Shown here one piece after another: positions 1-7,560 of a stretch of 64,000 nucleotides of DNA; position 1 is the stretch's first letter, and every line of letters begins with the position of its first letter. This DNA is from CAYTGM01 sp964437365. Its GTDB lineage: Bacteria > Sumerlaeota > Sumerlaeia > SLMS01. The DNA lies in the NCBI GenBank assembly GCA_964437365.1, contig CAYTGM010000005.1, positions 179,865-243,864 on the forward strand, given 5' to 3'. A program made the translations under genes and the position numbers. The notes under the pieces were generated by a model. That model searched no databases. It was not told the DNA's origin and saw only the letters and a program-made list of their open reading frames with translations.

Positions 1-361
1 CTCATTCAACCGACCCCTGAAATAGTGTGCGAAGTGATAATCTTCATTCTTCTCCTTTGTTCTATGATATAGTTTTTGTTCGTAGATCGGGAAGAGTCGA
101 TCGTCTATTCTGCAACGCATAAGTCTTCCCAGCTCCTTGATAAGGATACATGGAAGTGGTAGTTTTCTGAGCGAATACTCATTCTTAGTCTTATGATCTT
201 TCTCATTATCGATAACGAGATATTTGCCTGCAAGATTGATATTTTTCCAAGTCAGGAAGATAGCCTCTCTTTGCCGAAGACCGAGGAGTCCACAAAGCAT
301 TGTGGAAGAAATTCATGTTATGCTCGAATCCAGTCTCGAAGATTAGAATCGAATCGAGCAT
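1..361 (-). pseudogene. Tyrosine recombinase/integrase remnant, frameshifted, cut by window edge
   Basis: Read on the minus strand, the stretch from about 295 down to 1 encodes a segment typical of the catalytic domain of phage-type tyrosine recombinases: GLLGLRQREAIFLTWKNI, followed by a KTKNEYSLRKLPLP segment. This matches the family pattern of a GLR..E...L.W box leading into the lysine-bearing strand. An ATG at 361 opens a different frame (MLDSILIFETGFEHNMNFF) that reads like the residues just before that box, so a one-base frameshift lies near 290-300. In the second frame a TGA sits just upstream of the box. The catalytic C-terminus (HxxR, Tyr) would lie beyond base 1 and cannot be checked. 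I infer a decayed integrase, although a split start or sequencing error is possible. Confidence 0.6.
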
Positions 362-404
362 CGGGAAGCTTTCATTGCTTTATGTATGAATCTTCTTTTT
401 TCGC

Positions 405-1322
405 TCATGAGTCCGCGTCAGGGTTTCTGTCTTTCAGAGTTTCGTGAATATCCCTTACCGCTTCTGCTATCCGCGGTTCCGCTGCGAAGAGGATACCATT
501 GTGGTTCATGAAAGTAGAAGGTTCTCTATTCAATTCCATGGAATTACCATAGATGTCACTTGCAATTGCCCGAGCCTCATTATATATACAAGATGTAGCT
601 GCGTAGTCCCAGACACTACCACCACCTTTTCTTTTTGGAAACTTGAAATAACACCCAAGCGGTTTTTCTAATGCCCACAGCGCCTGCATCACGGCCCCAC
701 CCTGGGCGACCGTGTGGATTTTCTGACCAAGACCGGCATCCTTCACTTTCTTCTTCAACATCTCTACCGTCGTGGTAAAGAGTGGGTGTTGGAGGAAACT
801 CCTATCAAAAAAGAAGGTCGGAAGGTTGCTGCTATGCGAAGCTCCTTCAGACTTTGGCACCCATTCAGTACCATTCCGAAAGCAACCACCTCCCTTAATC
901 GCATAATATAGATTCTGGTTAAATGGGTCGAAAACAACTCCGATGACAGACTCCCCCGCCTGCGACACAAGAGCGATAGATACTGAATAGCCGGGTGTAC
1001 CTTCGACGAACGGGAGTGTCCCGTCTATCGGATCGATCGACCAGAAGTAATCCTTTTCGAATCGTGATCGGTCATCCGTGCTTTCCTCTGCAAGAAGTGC
1101 AAGATCATAAAGATCCAGTGTTGGGTAGAGACTTTGGAGAATAACCTCTTGGGATAGGTGATCTACCTCAGTGACAATCTGAGAAGAGAGACTGGAGCCA
1201 CCTTCTTTCAGCTCGGCATTCTTGCGTCGATCCGAGTTCTTGATAATTGTCATGCCAGCCTGAGTGGCTGCAGAAATAGCGCATTGAGAAAGTATATATA
1301 GATCAGTGGTACCAAGGTTCAT
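405..1322 (-). CDS. Inositol monophosphatase-family phosphatase (3'(2'),5'-bisphosphate nucleotidase-like)
   Basis: This 305-residue protein belongs to the FIG/IMPase superfamily of metal-dependent phosphomonoesterases. The signature metal-binding motif is visible as WSIDPIDGTLPFVEGTPGYS (around residue 93), preceded by an acidic AEES box that supplies another metal ligand. A C-terminal GGSVWDYAA segment matches the family WD.aA motif. The overall shape resembles the CysQ/HAL2-type bisphosphate nucleotidases, but inositol-1-phosphatase or a sugar phosphatase is equally possible from sequence alone. The ATG at 1322 lies one base past the stop of the upstream kinase gene, so the two are almost certainly cotranscribed and translationally coupled. 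The pairing suggests kinase and phosphatase acting on one small metabolite, which is inference. Confidence 0.85.
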   Translation of the reverse strand: MNLGTTDLYILSQCAISAATQAGMTIIKNSDRRKNAELKEGGSSLSSQIVTEVDHLSQEVILQSLYPTLDLYDLALLAEESTDDRSRFEKDYFWSIDPIDGTLPFVEGTPGYSVSIALVSQAGESVIGVVFDPFNQNLYYAIKGGGCFRNGTEWVPKSEGASHSSNLPTFFFDRSFLQHPLFTTTVEMLKKKVKDAGLGQKIHTVAQGGAVMQALWALEKPLGCYFKFPKRKGGGSVWDYAATSCIYNEARAIASDIYGNSMELNREPSTFMNHNGILFAAEPRIAEAVRDIHETLKDRNPDADS

Positions 1323-1323
1323 A

Positions 1324-2319
1324 TTACGTTTCGTCCTTCACTGACAGCTGTCGAATAACATCGTTTTTCAACCGTTCGCTATAATCGTTAATCTTCCAGT
1401 GGCCCGGACTCCACCCTTTTAGAAACCGGTGGAAGTCTGTCCAGGCGACGGGATAGAGAGGTCTCCACGAAGCCTCAACTGCCGCTCCAGAGACGGCTTT
1501 AGTCTTCAGTTCAAGAGCATTTTGAAATTCGAGAAAGTAATAATCGAGCAGTTCGCTCTCCCGTATCTCACACTCGCATTCCGATAGACAACTTCCGAGG
1601 AAGTAGACAAGATCTTTCATTCCACATCCCCCTCCGACGTATTGAAAATCAACAGCAGCGACTCTTGTTCGATCAGTGGAAAAACAGAAATTAGCCAGTT
1701 TTGCGTCTCCATGAACAAAGGTTTGATAAGGACAATCTGACAAAAGACGATCGATCTCAGATGCAACAGCCTTCAATCCGTGATCATCAAGGATTTCAAG
1801 TTCATCCGGGCGTGTATCAAGATGCCAGTAGGTGCCTGTCTTCCACAGACCCTCTGGTTTGTTGTGCAGAAATGTAGCATGAAAATTAGCCAGCCAATGA
1901 ATACACGCAAACAGCCCCTTATCGTCTATATTGCGTGGCCTTCCAGAAAACCCTGATGCATCAAGATCTTCAAGAAGGATATACGTTTCCTCCCCCGCAT
2001 CACACACGGCAAGAATATGTGGGACACGGCATTCATCGTTACACATTGAGCTCCAACTCCGGTACCAGTGGCTTTCGACTTCGTATGACTTGAGTTTTCG
2101 CTGGTGAGATCGATCTGAATTCCATCCGCGTGGGTGATCTCCGCTTTCGTGGAGTCGAATTCGCTTTAAAATGACCGAGGGTCTCTCAGCACCCCTCAGG
2201 GTATAACGACAAATACTGCCATAGCCACTCCAAAGCTGTTGGACAATTCCGGGACTTCCAATGCGCGAGGCTCCGGTTGCTTTCTGAATAAGAGATTGAA
2301 TCTGATGATCAGCGGACAC
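1324..2319 (-). CDS. APH/EcKL-type small-molecule kinase
   Basis: A 331-residue protein of the aminoglycoside phosphotransferase/choline kinase fold. The catalytic loop reads TFVHGDAKLANFCF (HGDxKxxN, with Asp as catalytic base) and is followed by AAVDFQYVGGG, the metal-binding DFQ segment that replaces DFG in this clan. The ILLEDLDASGF hinge region also fits. This combination is closest to the ecdysteroid-kinase-like (DUF1679) branch, whose bacterial substrates are mostly unknown. The start is GTG at 2319 with no strong ribosome-binding site. It is the first gene of a two-gene minus-strand unit with the IMPase-like phosphatase. The substrate cannot be deduced. Confidence 0.8.
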   Translation of the reverse strand: MSADHQIQSLIQKATGASRIGSPGIVQQLWSGYGSICRYTLRGAERPSVILKRIRLHESGDHPRGWNSDRSHQRKLKSYEVESHWYRSWSSMCNDECRVPHILAVCDAGEETYILLEDLDASGFSGRPRNIDDKGLFACIHWLANFHATFLHNKPEGLWKTGTYWHLDTRPDELEILDDHGLKAVASEIDRLLSDCPYQTFVHGDAKLANFCFSTDRTRVAAVDFQYVGGGCGMKDLVYFLGSCLSECECEIRESELLDYYFLEFQNALELKTKAVSGAAVEASWRPLYPVAWTDFHRFLKGWSPGHWKINDYSERLKNDVIRQLSVKDET

Positions 2320-2412
2320 TTTTGTGGATGAGCCTCAGTGCAAGTATGGTGCAGAGTTAACAGACCCGTCATACGGACAGTCGCATTACGCTACCCATGG
2401 AATGCTCTGAAA

Positions 2413-3387
2413 TCAATAGCGAAGTGACTGTATATCGTAGAAGTAAATCGAAGAGCCTTTTGTTCCAACAATCAGCGTGCTCTCATCCGGGTTGATGGCA
2501 ATATCGAAGATCGGGTTTGGCATAGGGCCGAGTTTCTTCGTGAAGCGTTTTGATTCAAGATTGTAAATATAGACCCACTCATCCTGACCGGAGATCCAAG
2601 TTCCCAGAGCGAGTGTGCGGTCGCCATTGAAAACCTCTATCGCTTTCCCGATACCTTGCGCCTGATCTTTCATCACTTCGCTTCCATCGGACGACAGGAT
2701 AGCAAACTGCCACCCCACATCATGGACAACGGCAATATTCTCTCCGCCGGCAAATGCTTTCATGGATCGTGCCCGATCCAGAGTATCAAATGAATTCTTG
2801 AGGCTATTCGTTGTCATGTCAAATACACGTAAATTCTCTCCCCATTTATAGCCAACAACTAATTCATTTCCTCCATCGAGAAAAGCAAACGACTGAACCT
2901 CTTTCCCTTCCCCTTCAATCGTTGAGACAAGTGCCCCATCCTTGGCGTTATAGAGCGTCAAGGGGTTGGTCGGTGCGGCCATGAGGCCCTGTGAGGGGGC
3001 ATAAGCGAAAGAATAGATATACTGTCCCGTATCAATTGAATAGAGCGATTCTCCGCTTTCTGTCTTCCAGGCGCTGAGCCTCTTTCCACCAACTCCGAGA
3101 AGAGTCTTTCCATCCAATGTATATTCAAGCTGAAAGATATCGCGACTTTCAGACTTGAGGGTTTTGACTGTCTCTCGGGTAGCCAAATCAATAAGCAGAA
3201 CGTCAGTATAAGCGCCAACGGCGAGCTCTGTGCCATCAGGGCTGAATGCGAGGGCGCGGACTTCTGGCATTTGAGTTTCATAGATTTCAGTTGGAGCCAT
3301 CATTGGCGCGTCTATACTGATCTGAGCGGAGAGAATCTGAGCGAACATTATAGCTGACAGAGACAACAAGAGTCGAATTGAATACAT
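2413..3387 (-). CDS. Secreted WD40-like beta-propeller protein
   Basis: A 324-residue protein that starts with a clear Sec signal peptide (MYSIRLLLSLSAIMFAQILSAQ, cleavage likely near SAQ). The rest is a series of short beta-strand repeats with WD40/YVTN-like cores: VRALAFSPDGTELAVGAY, then LEYTLDGKTLLGVGG, then IAINPDESTLIVGTKG. It should fold as a propeller in the periplasm or outside the cell. No catalytic residues are apparent, so a binding or scaffolding role is most likely. It stands alone, 94 bases downstream of the kinase-phosphatase pair on the same strand and followed on its upstream side by a decayed region. The exact function is unknown. Confidence 0.75.
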   Translation of the reverse strand: MYSIRLLLSLSAIMFAQILSAQISIDAPMMAPTEIYETQMPEVRALAFSPDGTELAVGAYTDVLLIDLATRETVKTLKSESRDIFQLEYTLDGKTLLGVGGKRLSAWKTESGESLYSIDTGQYIYSFAYAPSQGLMAAPTNPLTLYNAKDGALVSTIEGEGKEVQSFAFLDGGNELVVGYKWGENLRVFDMTTNSLKNSFDTLDRARSMKAFAGGENIAVVHDVGWQFAILSSDGSEVMKDQAQGIGKAIEVFNGDRTLALGTWISGQDEWVYIYNLESKRFTKKLGPMPNPIFDIAINPDESTLIVGTKGSSIYFYDIQSLRY

Positions 3388-3548
3388 TTTCGTAATTCTT
3401 TCAGTTATTTCGTGTCTTGAACCGCTCTTTGCCCAAGGCAGTCAGGGTTGAAGAAGGAACAATGGTGACCATGGCGCTGCCAGTGGTGTCTCCTTGATCA
3501 CACCCTTTAATTTAGCGCGAGGCAAGAAGGTATCAGCAAGCACATTTC

Positions 3549-4057
3549 TCACCCCCCTCCCTTTTCGTAGATGAGTAGCTCATATAAATCTGCAGAAATT
3601 TCATCTTCGATGGCAAAACCTTCTCTTACAAATGAGCAAACTTCGTCGAGAAAGGAGCTCCAAGTTGGATTCTTTATACAGACACTGCTGCAATCGATCT
3701 GCCAGACTTGTCGTATATCAGCATCGACAACAGTGTTCTCTCCTCTTTCGCAAGGTGCCTTAGAAGCCGCATCGATCTGTTTTCTGGGCTCAAACTCCAG
3801 CCCGCATTTCTCTCGACCGTTTAGGTTCCTCTACCCTTGATTCATATTCGGTGGTAATTTTTCCGGATGGCACGTAGCTCCAAAGTGCCTGTTGGCACTC
3901 ATCGAAAAGGAGCTCGTTTGTCAGGTGTTTCTTGAAGAGACGGCTCCTCGCCAGGATCAACGTTCAGAGCTTTCGGGACACGCCCATAAAGCTGTACTGC
4001 TATCCAGGTCTTGACTGCGTGATTCGGTTTAAACAGTTCAGGAAAATTTTCTGGTAA
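3549..4057 (-). pseudogene. Decayed coding remnant of unknown family
   Basis: No intact ORF spans this stretch, but the minus strand shows protein-like sequence that hops between frames. From 4057 it reads LPENFPELFKPNHAVKTWIA and VQLYGRVPKALNVDPGEEPS. Near 3910 it switches frame to DECQQALWSYVPSGKITTEY. Near 3810 it switches again to CGLEFEPRKQIDAASK, continuing through ADIRQVWQIDCSSVCI and SSFLDEVCSFVREGFAIEDE to a TGA at 3549. Joining the pieces needs two frameshifts and gives roughly 170 residues. I do not recognise the family. The composition (helical, acidic C-terminus) is that of a real protein, so I read this as a degraded gene rather than noise. Confidence 0.45.
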
Positions 4058-4160
4058 TGATAATCACTGGCAGAAGAGAAAAGGAACCTGTGGCGACTCC
4101 TCTCAAAGAGCACACCGATCTTCAGCGGCTTGAATCGGATTGTCTGAGGCTGTGCCTTGC
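4046..4160 (-). pseudogene. Possible REP-associated (Y1/IS200-like) transposase fragment
   Basis: On the minus strand, one frame contains SDNPIQAAEDR and the adjacent frame contains GVLFERSRHRFLFSSASDYHYQ. Together they resemble the C-terminal signature of REP-associated tyrosine transposases (NPV.AGLV...ED Y.fSSa.DY), broken by a frameshift. The fragment is only about 38 residues, the HUH and Tyr motifs are not present, and no terminal repeats were found, so this is a tentative remnant. It abuts the other decayed piece at 3549-4057, making the whole interval look like degraded accessory DNA. Confidence 0.35.
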
Positions 4161-4633
4161 GTGCTCGCCCCCGAAAGACCCAAGGTCAGGCGTAAAAAGA
4201 ACCGACAAGCAGTGGTTTTCGCCAATGGCCTTGTAGAGCACTCGTATTACTTGATTTATGGGGATCATGATATTGATTTTCCAAGTCCTTGCCTGGGCAT
4301 TTTCTTTGACTTACACAACTTCAAATATATCAATGATTTGTGGCTTTCCAGGCTGACCAGAATTCCGCGTATCGAGCATTAATCGCGTATTCATCATCGG
4401 CAATACGCCAATTTAGAGGCCTAAGTGAATTGAAAATCGACTCACATGGACTGGTAACTCTCTCATGCACGGTAAACTGGAACTTCTCAGCCGGGCACGC
4501 GATTTTTATTCGTAGGGCGCTAGCGTCGGTTCCCAACATCCTGCTTTAATTATAGCGCTTTTCTACAACTTTGGATGTAACAAATGGCAATTTGCCGAAT
4601 TTTGGAGCGCATCCTTCAAAAAGGCCTTGATCA
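4161..4633. other. Gene-free interval with no convincing coding
   Basis: About 470 bases between the decayed pieces and the next promoter region. Short ORFs of 69-80 codons occur on both strands in conflicting frames, with no ribosome-binding sites and no recognisable motif. I see no RNA gene here. It may be older decayed DNA continuous with the region below it. Confidence 0.4.
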
Positions 4634-4649
4634 TCTCATAATTATGAGA
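4634..4649. promoter_or_regulatory. 16-base perfect palindrome upstream of the LamG-like gene
   Basis: TCTCATAATTATGAGA is a perfect 16-base inverted repeat with no spacer. It ends 32 bases before the start codon at 4682. Its centre contains CATAAT, which could serve as a -10 element, though no good -35 box is seen. The size and position suit an operator bound by a dimeric regulator. That role is inference. Confidence 0.35.
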
Positions 4650-4681
4650 AATCGTTTACTTATACTTAAAAGGAGATCAAT

Positions 4682-5398
4682 ATGATCAAAAAGAAAACTT
4701 TTTTAGCAGCTGGTGCATTTGCAGCCATGGCTACTGCTGCCAGCGCACAGCTCACCCTGCCCATCACGGATACATTCTCTACGGTAGGAAGTCCAGACCA
4801 GAGCTGGATCGACCCCAACGGAGCCTACACAGAGGTTGAGGCCTTCGCACCAACAGCACCAGGTGGAGATGGCTTCGCCATGAACATCAATGATGGTTCT
4901 GGCTATCAGCTACTCTTCCTCGCCGATGATGACGGTTCTCTGAGCGACTATCGCGTCACAGCACAGATCTATGTCGCTGACAATACCACAAGCTGGAGCC
5001 GTTTCGGCATCATCGTACGTGCGGACTCTGTGGCATTCACTCCCGATTGTATCTATTTTCAGGTAGATTCTGACGGGGACGACTTCATGCGAGTATCCAA
5101 GCGTGACGGTGGTTCATACTCAACTGTTCAACTTCTGCCAGACACATACACAACAGGTGCGTGGCATGAAATGTCAGTCGAAGCTGAAGGAACAGAAATC
5201 CGCGCCTATTTCGATGGTGTAGAAGTTTACAACAGCACGACATTCGGCGACACCATTGGTTCAGATTACACAAGTGGACGCATTGCACTCTTCAACTACC
5301 TGAGCGGTAGCATTGGAGCTGGTGGCTCACCAACTTATGTTGATCGTGTTACGATCGAAGAACTCAACACATCAGTTGATGACTGGTCACTGTTCTAA
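4682..5398 (+). CDS. Secreted LamG/concanavalin-like domain protein
   Basis: A 238-residue exported protein. It has a textbook Sec signal peptide (KKK n-region, AAGAFAAMATAA h-region, likely cut after ASA near residue 22). The mature part is a single jelly-roll of the LamG/DUF1080-like type. Signs are the strand pattern YRVTAQIYV, FGIIVRADS, WHEMSVEAEGTEIRAYFDGVEV and SGRIALFNY, typical of family members where the '..W h.m.v...G..I.ayvDG' strand pair recurs. Such domains bind glycans or sit beside glycoside hydrolases, but no catalytic residues are visible. A strong AGGAG lies seven bases before the ATG. It is monocistronic: a palindrome lies upstream and a perfect 10-bp hairpin follows. The short SVDDWSLF tail is unexplained. 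Confidence 0.8.
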   Translation: MIKKKTFLAAGAFAAMATAASAQLTLPITDTFSTVGSPDQSWIDPNGAYTEVEAFAPTAPGGDGFAMNINDGSGYQLLFLADDDGSLSDYRVTAQIYVADNTTSWSRFGIIVRADSVAFTPDCIYFQVDSDGDDFMRVSKRDGGSYSTVQLLPDTYTTGAWHEMSVEAEGTEIRAYFDGVEVYNSTTFGDTIGSDYTSGRIALFNYLSGSIGAGGSPTYVDRVTIEELNTSVDDWSLF

Positions 5399-5436
5399 GC
5401 CAGGCACACTACCTGAACTGATTACTCTTTAAAACT

Positions 5437-5480
5437 GAACGGAGGCCGGCATGAACTGTCTGCCTCCGTTCGCTATTTTA
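5437..5480 (+). terminator. Intrinsic terminator after the LamG-like gene
   Basis: A perfect 10-bp stem (GAACGGAGGC at 5437-5446 pairing with GCCTCCGTTC at 5462-5471) with a 15-base loop, followed by a weak T-rich tail (GCTATTTTAT). It begins 39 bases after the stop codon at 5398. Confidence 0.65.
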
Positions 5481-5654
5481 TAGACATGACATTCTCAGGA
5501 ACTCTGTTTATCTGGAAATATCCGTTTGAAACGGTTGGACTCTCGCAGGCTATTTTAGATTGGCAGAAGGCAGAGGAATCGAAACCCACACTCAAAAGTG
5601 CACACTGCTTAGCGGGTAGGCCCATTACCCTGTCTGGTTTACCTTCCGAATATG

Positions 5655-5730
5655 TGGAGCAGGCGGAGGGGATCGAACCCTCGTCTCCGGATTTGCAGTC
5701 CAGTGCATGAACCAACTCTGCTACGCCTGC
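5655..5730 (-). tRNA. tRNA-Cys (GCA)
   Basis: The minus-strand 76-mer folds as a cloverleaf. The acceptor is GCAGGCG/CGCCTGC with discriminator U, as expected for tRNA-Cys, and an encoded CCA. The anticodon stem is CTGGA/TCCGG with loop CTGCAAA (anticodon GCA, complement of 5694-5696). The T arm is GAGGG-TTCGATC-CCCTC, and there is a short D stem GCA/TGC. It is a single tRNA with no neighbouring tRNA genes in the window. A terminator-like hairpin sits only 14 bases upstream of its 5' end. Confidence 0.93.
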
Positions 5731-5737
5731 ACAAATC

Positions 5738-5769
5738 AAAAAAAACGGCCCCGCAGAAACGGAGCCGTT
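5738..5769 (-). terminator. Terminator-like hairpin immediately upstream of tRNA-Cys
   Basis: On the minus strand a stem AACGGC(t)CC/GG(g)GCCGTT is followed by eight T residues, a classical intrinsic terminator shape. It ends 8 bases before the tRNA 5' end at 5730 and reads towards the tRNA. No gene is seen on the minus strand for 600 bases upstream, so what it terminates is unclear. Confidence 0.65.
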
Positions 5770-5773
5770 GAGA

Positions 5774-5802
5774 TCTATACCTATTTAAATTCTTTCAGGT
5801 CA
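5774..5802 (-). promoter_or_regulatory. Candidate sigma-70 promoter for tRNA-Cys
   Basis: On the minus strand TGACCT (5802-5797) and TATAGA (5779-5774) are separated by 17 bases. The expected start site, near 5767, falls at the edge of the terminator-like hairpin. If used, the hairpin would form a short leader ahead of the tRNA. The -35 match is weak, so confidence is low. Confidence 0.3.
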
Positions 5803-6372
5803 TAGTCTATGAAACTCCACCGCCGGTGATCGAGAATGAACATAAGAGACTACATGAAAGAAGATCGTACATCAGTTAATTCCAAAAATTGACTTGGTCA
5901 GAGCGTATTGATGGAGAGATAGACGGGTCAAGGACAGATATGCTCGTGATCGAAAAGGATATGAGCTAGAGAAAAGAGAATGGGAAGGTCGTGCCCTGCA
6001 TCGATGAGAAAAAGGGTTCTTTCACTTTCTGCAACTTGATCCCTGCTGTTTCTTTCCTTCGAAGGCCTGCACAAATCGGGGCCGCCAACCTGAGCCTGTA
6101 AGGACGATAAGATGTCAATAAGCACAATAAACGACTTTGGGAAAGTCACCCTGGAACCGTCGTTCCACATGAATCCAGGCGATGGAAATCTCCCAATCAA
6201 CCTGCTTGCTGGTTGCTTTCAACCTGCATTCCTCCTGCATTCTGATACATGATGCAATCAACTTCGAACTACGTTGTAACGAGATTAATCTGGACCATAG
6301 CGTTAAACAACCTCTTGATTTGCTTCAGCTCTGAAGATTCAATGATCACATACTTCAAGTGGATCGATATCT
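5803..6372. other. Gene-free interval between tRNA-Cys and the M48 gene
   Basis: About 570 bases without a convincing gene. The minus-strand ORF at 5928-6200 (90 codons) lacks a ribosome-binding site and any recognisable motif. A 46-codon plus-strand ORF at 6113-6253 partly consists of the GAATGCAGG-type repeat described separately. The interval probably holds the promoter of the M48 operon, but I cannot assign boxes with confidence. Confidence 0.4.
6206..6249 (-). repeat. Degenerate GAATGCAGG-type repeat, copy 1
   Basis: On the minus strand the unit reads GAATGCAGGAGGAATGCAGG, then TTGAAAGCAACCAGCAAGCA. It closely resembles the plus-strand copy at 43753-43799: GAATGCAGG, GGAA.GCAG, TGAA.GCA and a final AGCAAG..GTTG are shared in the same order. 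Each copy is itself a degenerate tandem of about 10-base units. Both are intergenic. Confidence 0.45.
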
Positions 6373-7560
6373 ATGAACCAAGAACAGCCGATTTCTTCTG
6401 GTTTCGGCAGAACCTACAAGGCTGCTGCCTACCTGGAATCTTCCTCCAGTAAAAGAACGTCGGGGAATCTGACAATTATGCCTGATTCTTTGCTTTTCGT
6501 CTCGGAGGACCTGACGATCGAGCTCCCTTTGAACGGTTTGAAGATGTGGCTCGGAGGTGCCAGCGACCGCATTGTCTTTTTCTCCCATGAGCGCCAACCC
6601 GAGAAGTCTTTTTTCACTACGGATCAATCAATCCTGAAAGACAGTATTTTTCTGGAACGCGAGGACATCCTGTCGCAGGTGAAGTCTGTTCATCAGAAAA
6701 AAAGGAATGCCCGTCTTTATACGGCGGGGGTTTTTGCATTTATCTTCCTTTGTATATATGGTTTACTGCAACTTCTGGATCCTCTGGCAAGTGCTGTAAC
6801 GGGAAAGATTCCTCCTTCTCTAGAGGTGGAGGTTGGCAATGCTTTGTTCAAAGGGATGGCGTCACAGCAGACAATGCTGGATGATGCCAAAACACAAAGT
6901 ATGATCGATGAGTTGGTTGCTCCCCTGGTCGAGAATATTCCTGAGAAAGACCAGTTTACTTTTCAATTCCATGTGCTTCATGACCCAACGATTAATGCCT
7001 ACGCGGTACCGGGAGGTAACATGGTACTGCATTCCGGCTTAATTCTGAGAGCGGAGTCGCCGGAGGAGATCCTGGGTGTTGTAAGTCATGAAATATCGCA
7101 TGTGACGTGCAGGCACAGCATGCGTCAGATCGTGGGGACCTTGGGATTATTTACGCTGCTACAGTTATTTTTCGGTGATGTAACGGGAATTCAGGCCGTA
7201 TTAATTGAGGGGGGCGCGAGTTTAACGACCTTGGATTATTCGCGAGATCACGAGCGTGAAGCAGATGAACGGGGGTGGGAGTATCTGGTTTCGGCAGGAA
7301 TCAACCCGAAAGGGATGATATCATTTTTCGAGAAATTAAAAATAGAAATGGGTGAAAAAACTCTGGCGTCTTCAGCTGAGGAAAGCTTAAGTATGCTTAG
7401 TACACATCCCGCAACGCAGGAGCGCATTGATCGATTATCCGAGAAATTGCGCGAGACAGATTTGTCTCAGATTTCTCCTGTCGAATACGACCTGGAAGCC
7501 CTTCAAGATCATATTCGACAGCAAATCAATGAAAGTCCTGTGAAGGAGACTGATGAATGA
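6373..7560 (+). CDS. M48 family membrane-bound zinc metalloprotease
   Basis: A 395-residue protease of the HtpX/Oma1/BepA clan. The zinc site is intact: HEISH at residues 239-243 and the third-ligand ExxAD box in DHEREADERG (Glu294). Residues 10-100 form a small beta-rich cytoplasmic-type domain, and a single transmembrane helix follows at about 115-135 (AGVFAFIFLCIYGLLQLL). The remainder is the peptidase domain, with the conserved NAYAVPGGNMVLHSGLI strand that precedes the active site in Oma1/BepA proteins. An STHPATQERIDRL box, common in BepA-type members, follows the core. Its stop overlaps the first of three AIM24 genes (ATGA), so it leads a four-gene unit. It probably degrades or processes membrane proteins; the substrate is unknown. 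Confidence 0.9.
   Translation: MNQEQPISSGFGRTYKAAAYLESSSSKRTSGNLTIMPDSLLFVSEDLTIELPLNGLKMWLGGASDRIVFFSHERQPEKSFFTTDQSILKDSIFLEREDILSQVKSVHQKKRNARLYTAGVFAFIFLCIYGLLQLLDPLASAVTGKIPPSLEVEVGNALFKGMASQQTMLDDAKTQSMIDELVAPLVENIPEKDQFTFQFHVLHDPTINAYAVPGGNMVLHSGLILRAESPEEILGVVSHEISHVTCRHSMRQIVGTLGLFTLLQLFFGDVTGIQAVLIEGGASLTTLDYSRDHEREADERGWEYLVSAGINPKGMISFFEKLKIEMGEKTLASSAEESLSMLSTHPATQERIDRLSEKLRETDLSQISPVEYDLEALQDHIRQQINESPVKETDE

Noticed and set aside
5725..6077. GCCTGCACAAATC occurs at the tRNA-Cys 5' flank (5725-5737) and again at 6065-6077, suggesting attL/attR.
   Set aside because: A 13-base repeat within a few hundred bases is compatible with chance, attachment sites normally use the tRNA 3' end, and no integrase lies between.
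5928..6200. A 90-codon minus-strand ORF in the gap upstream of the M48 gene, possibly the gene terminated by the hairpin at 5738-5769.
   Set aside because: It has no ribosome-binding site, no hydrophobic or catalytic pattern and overlapping ORFs on the other strand, so I do not call it a gene.
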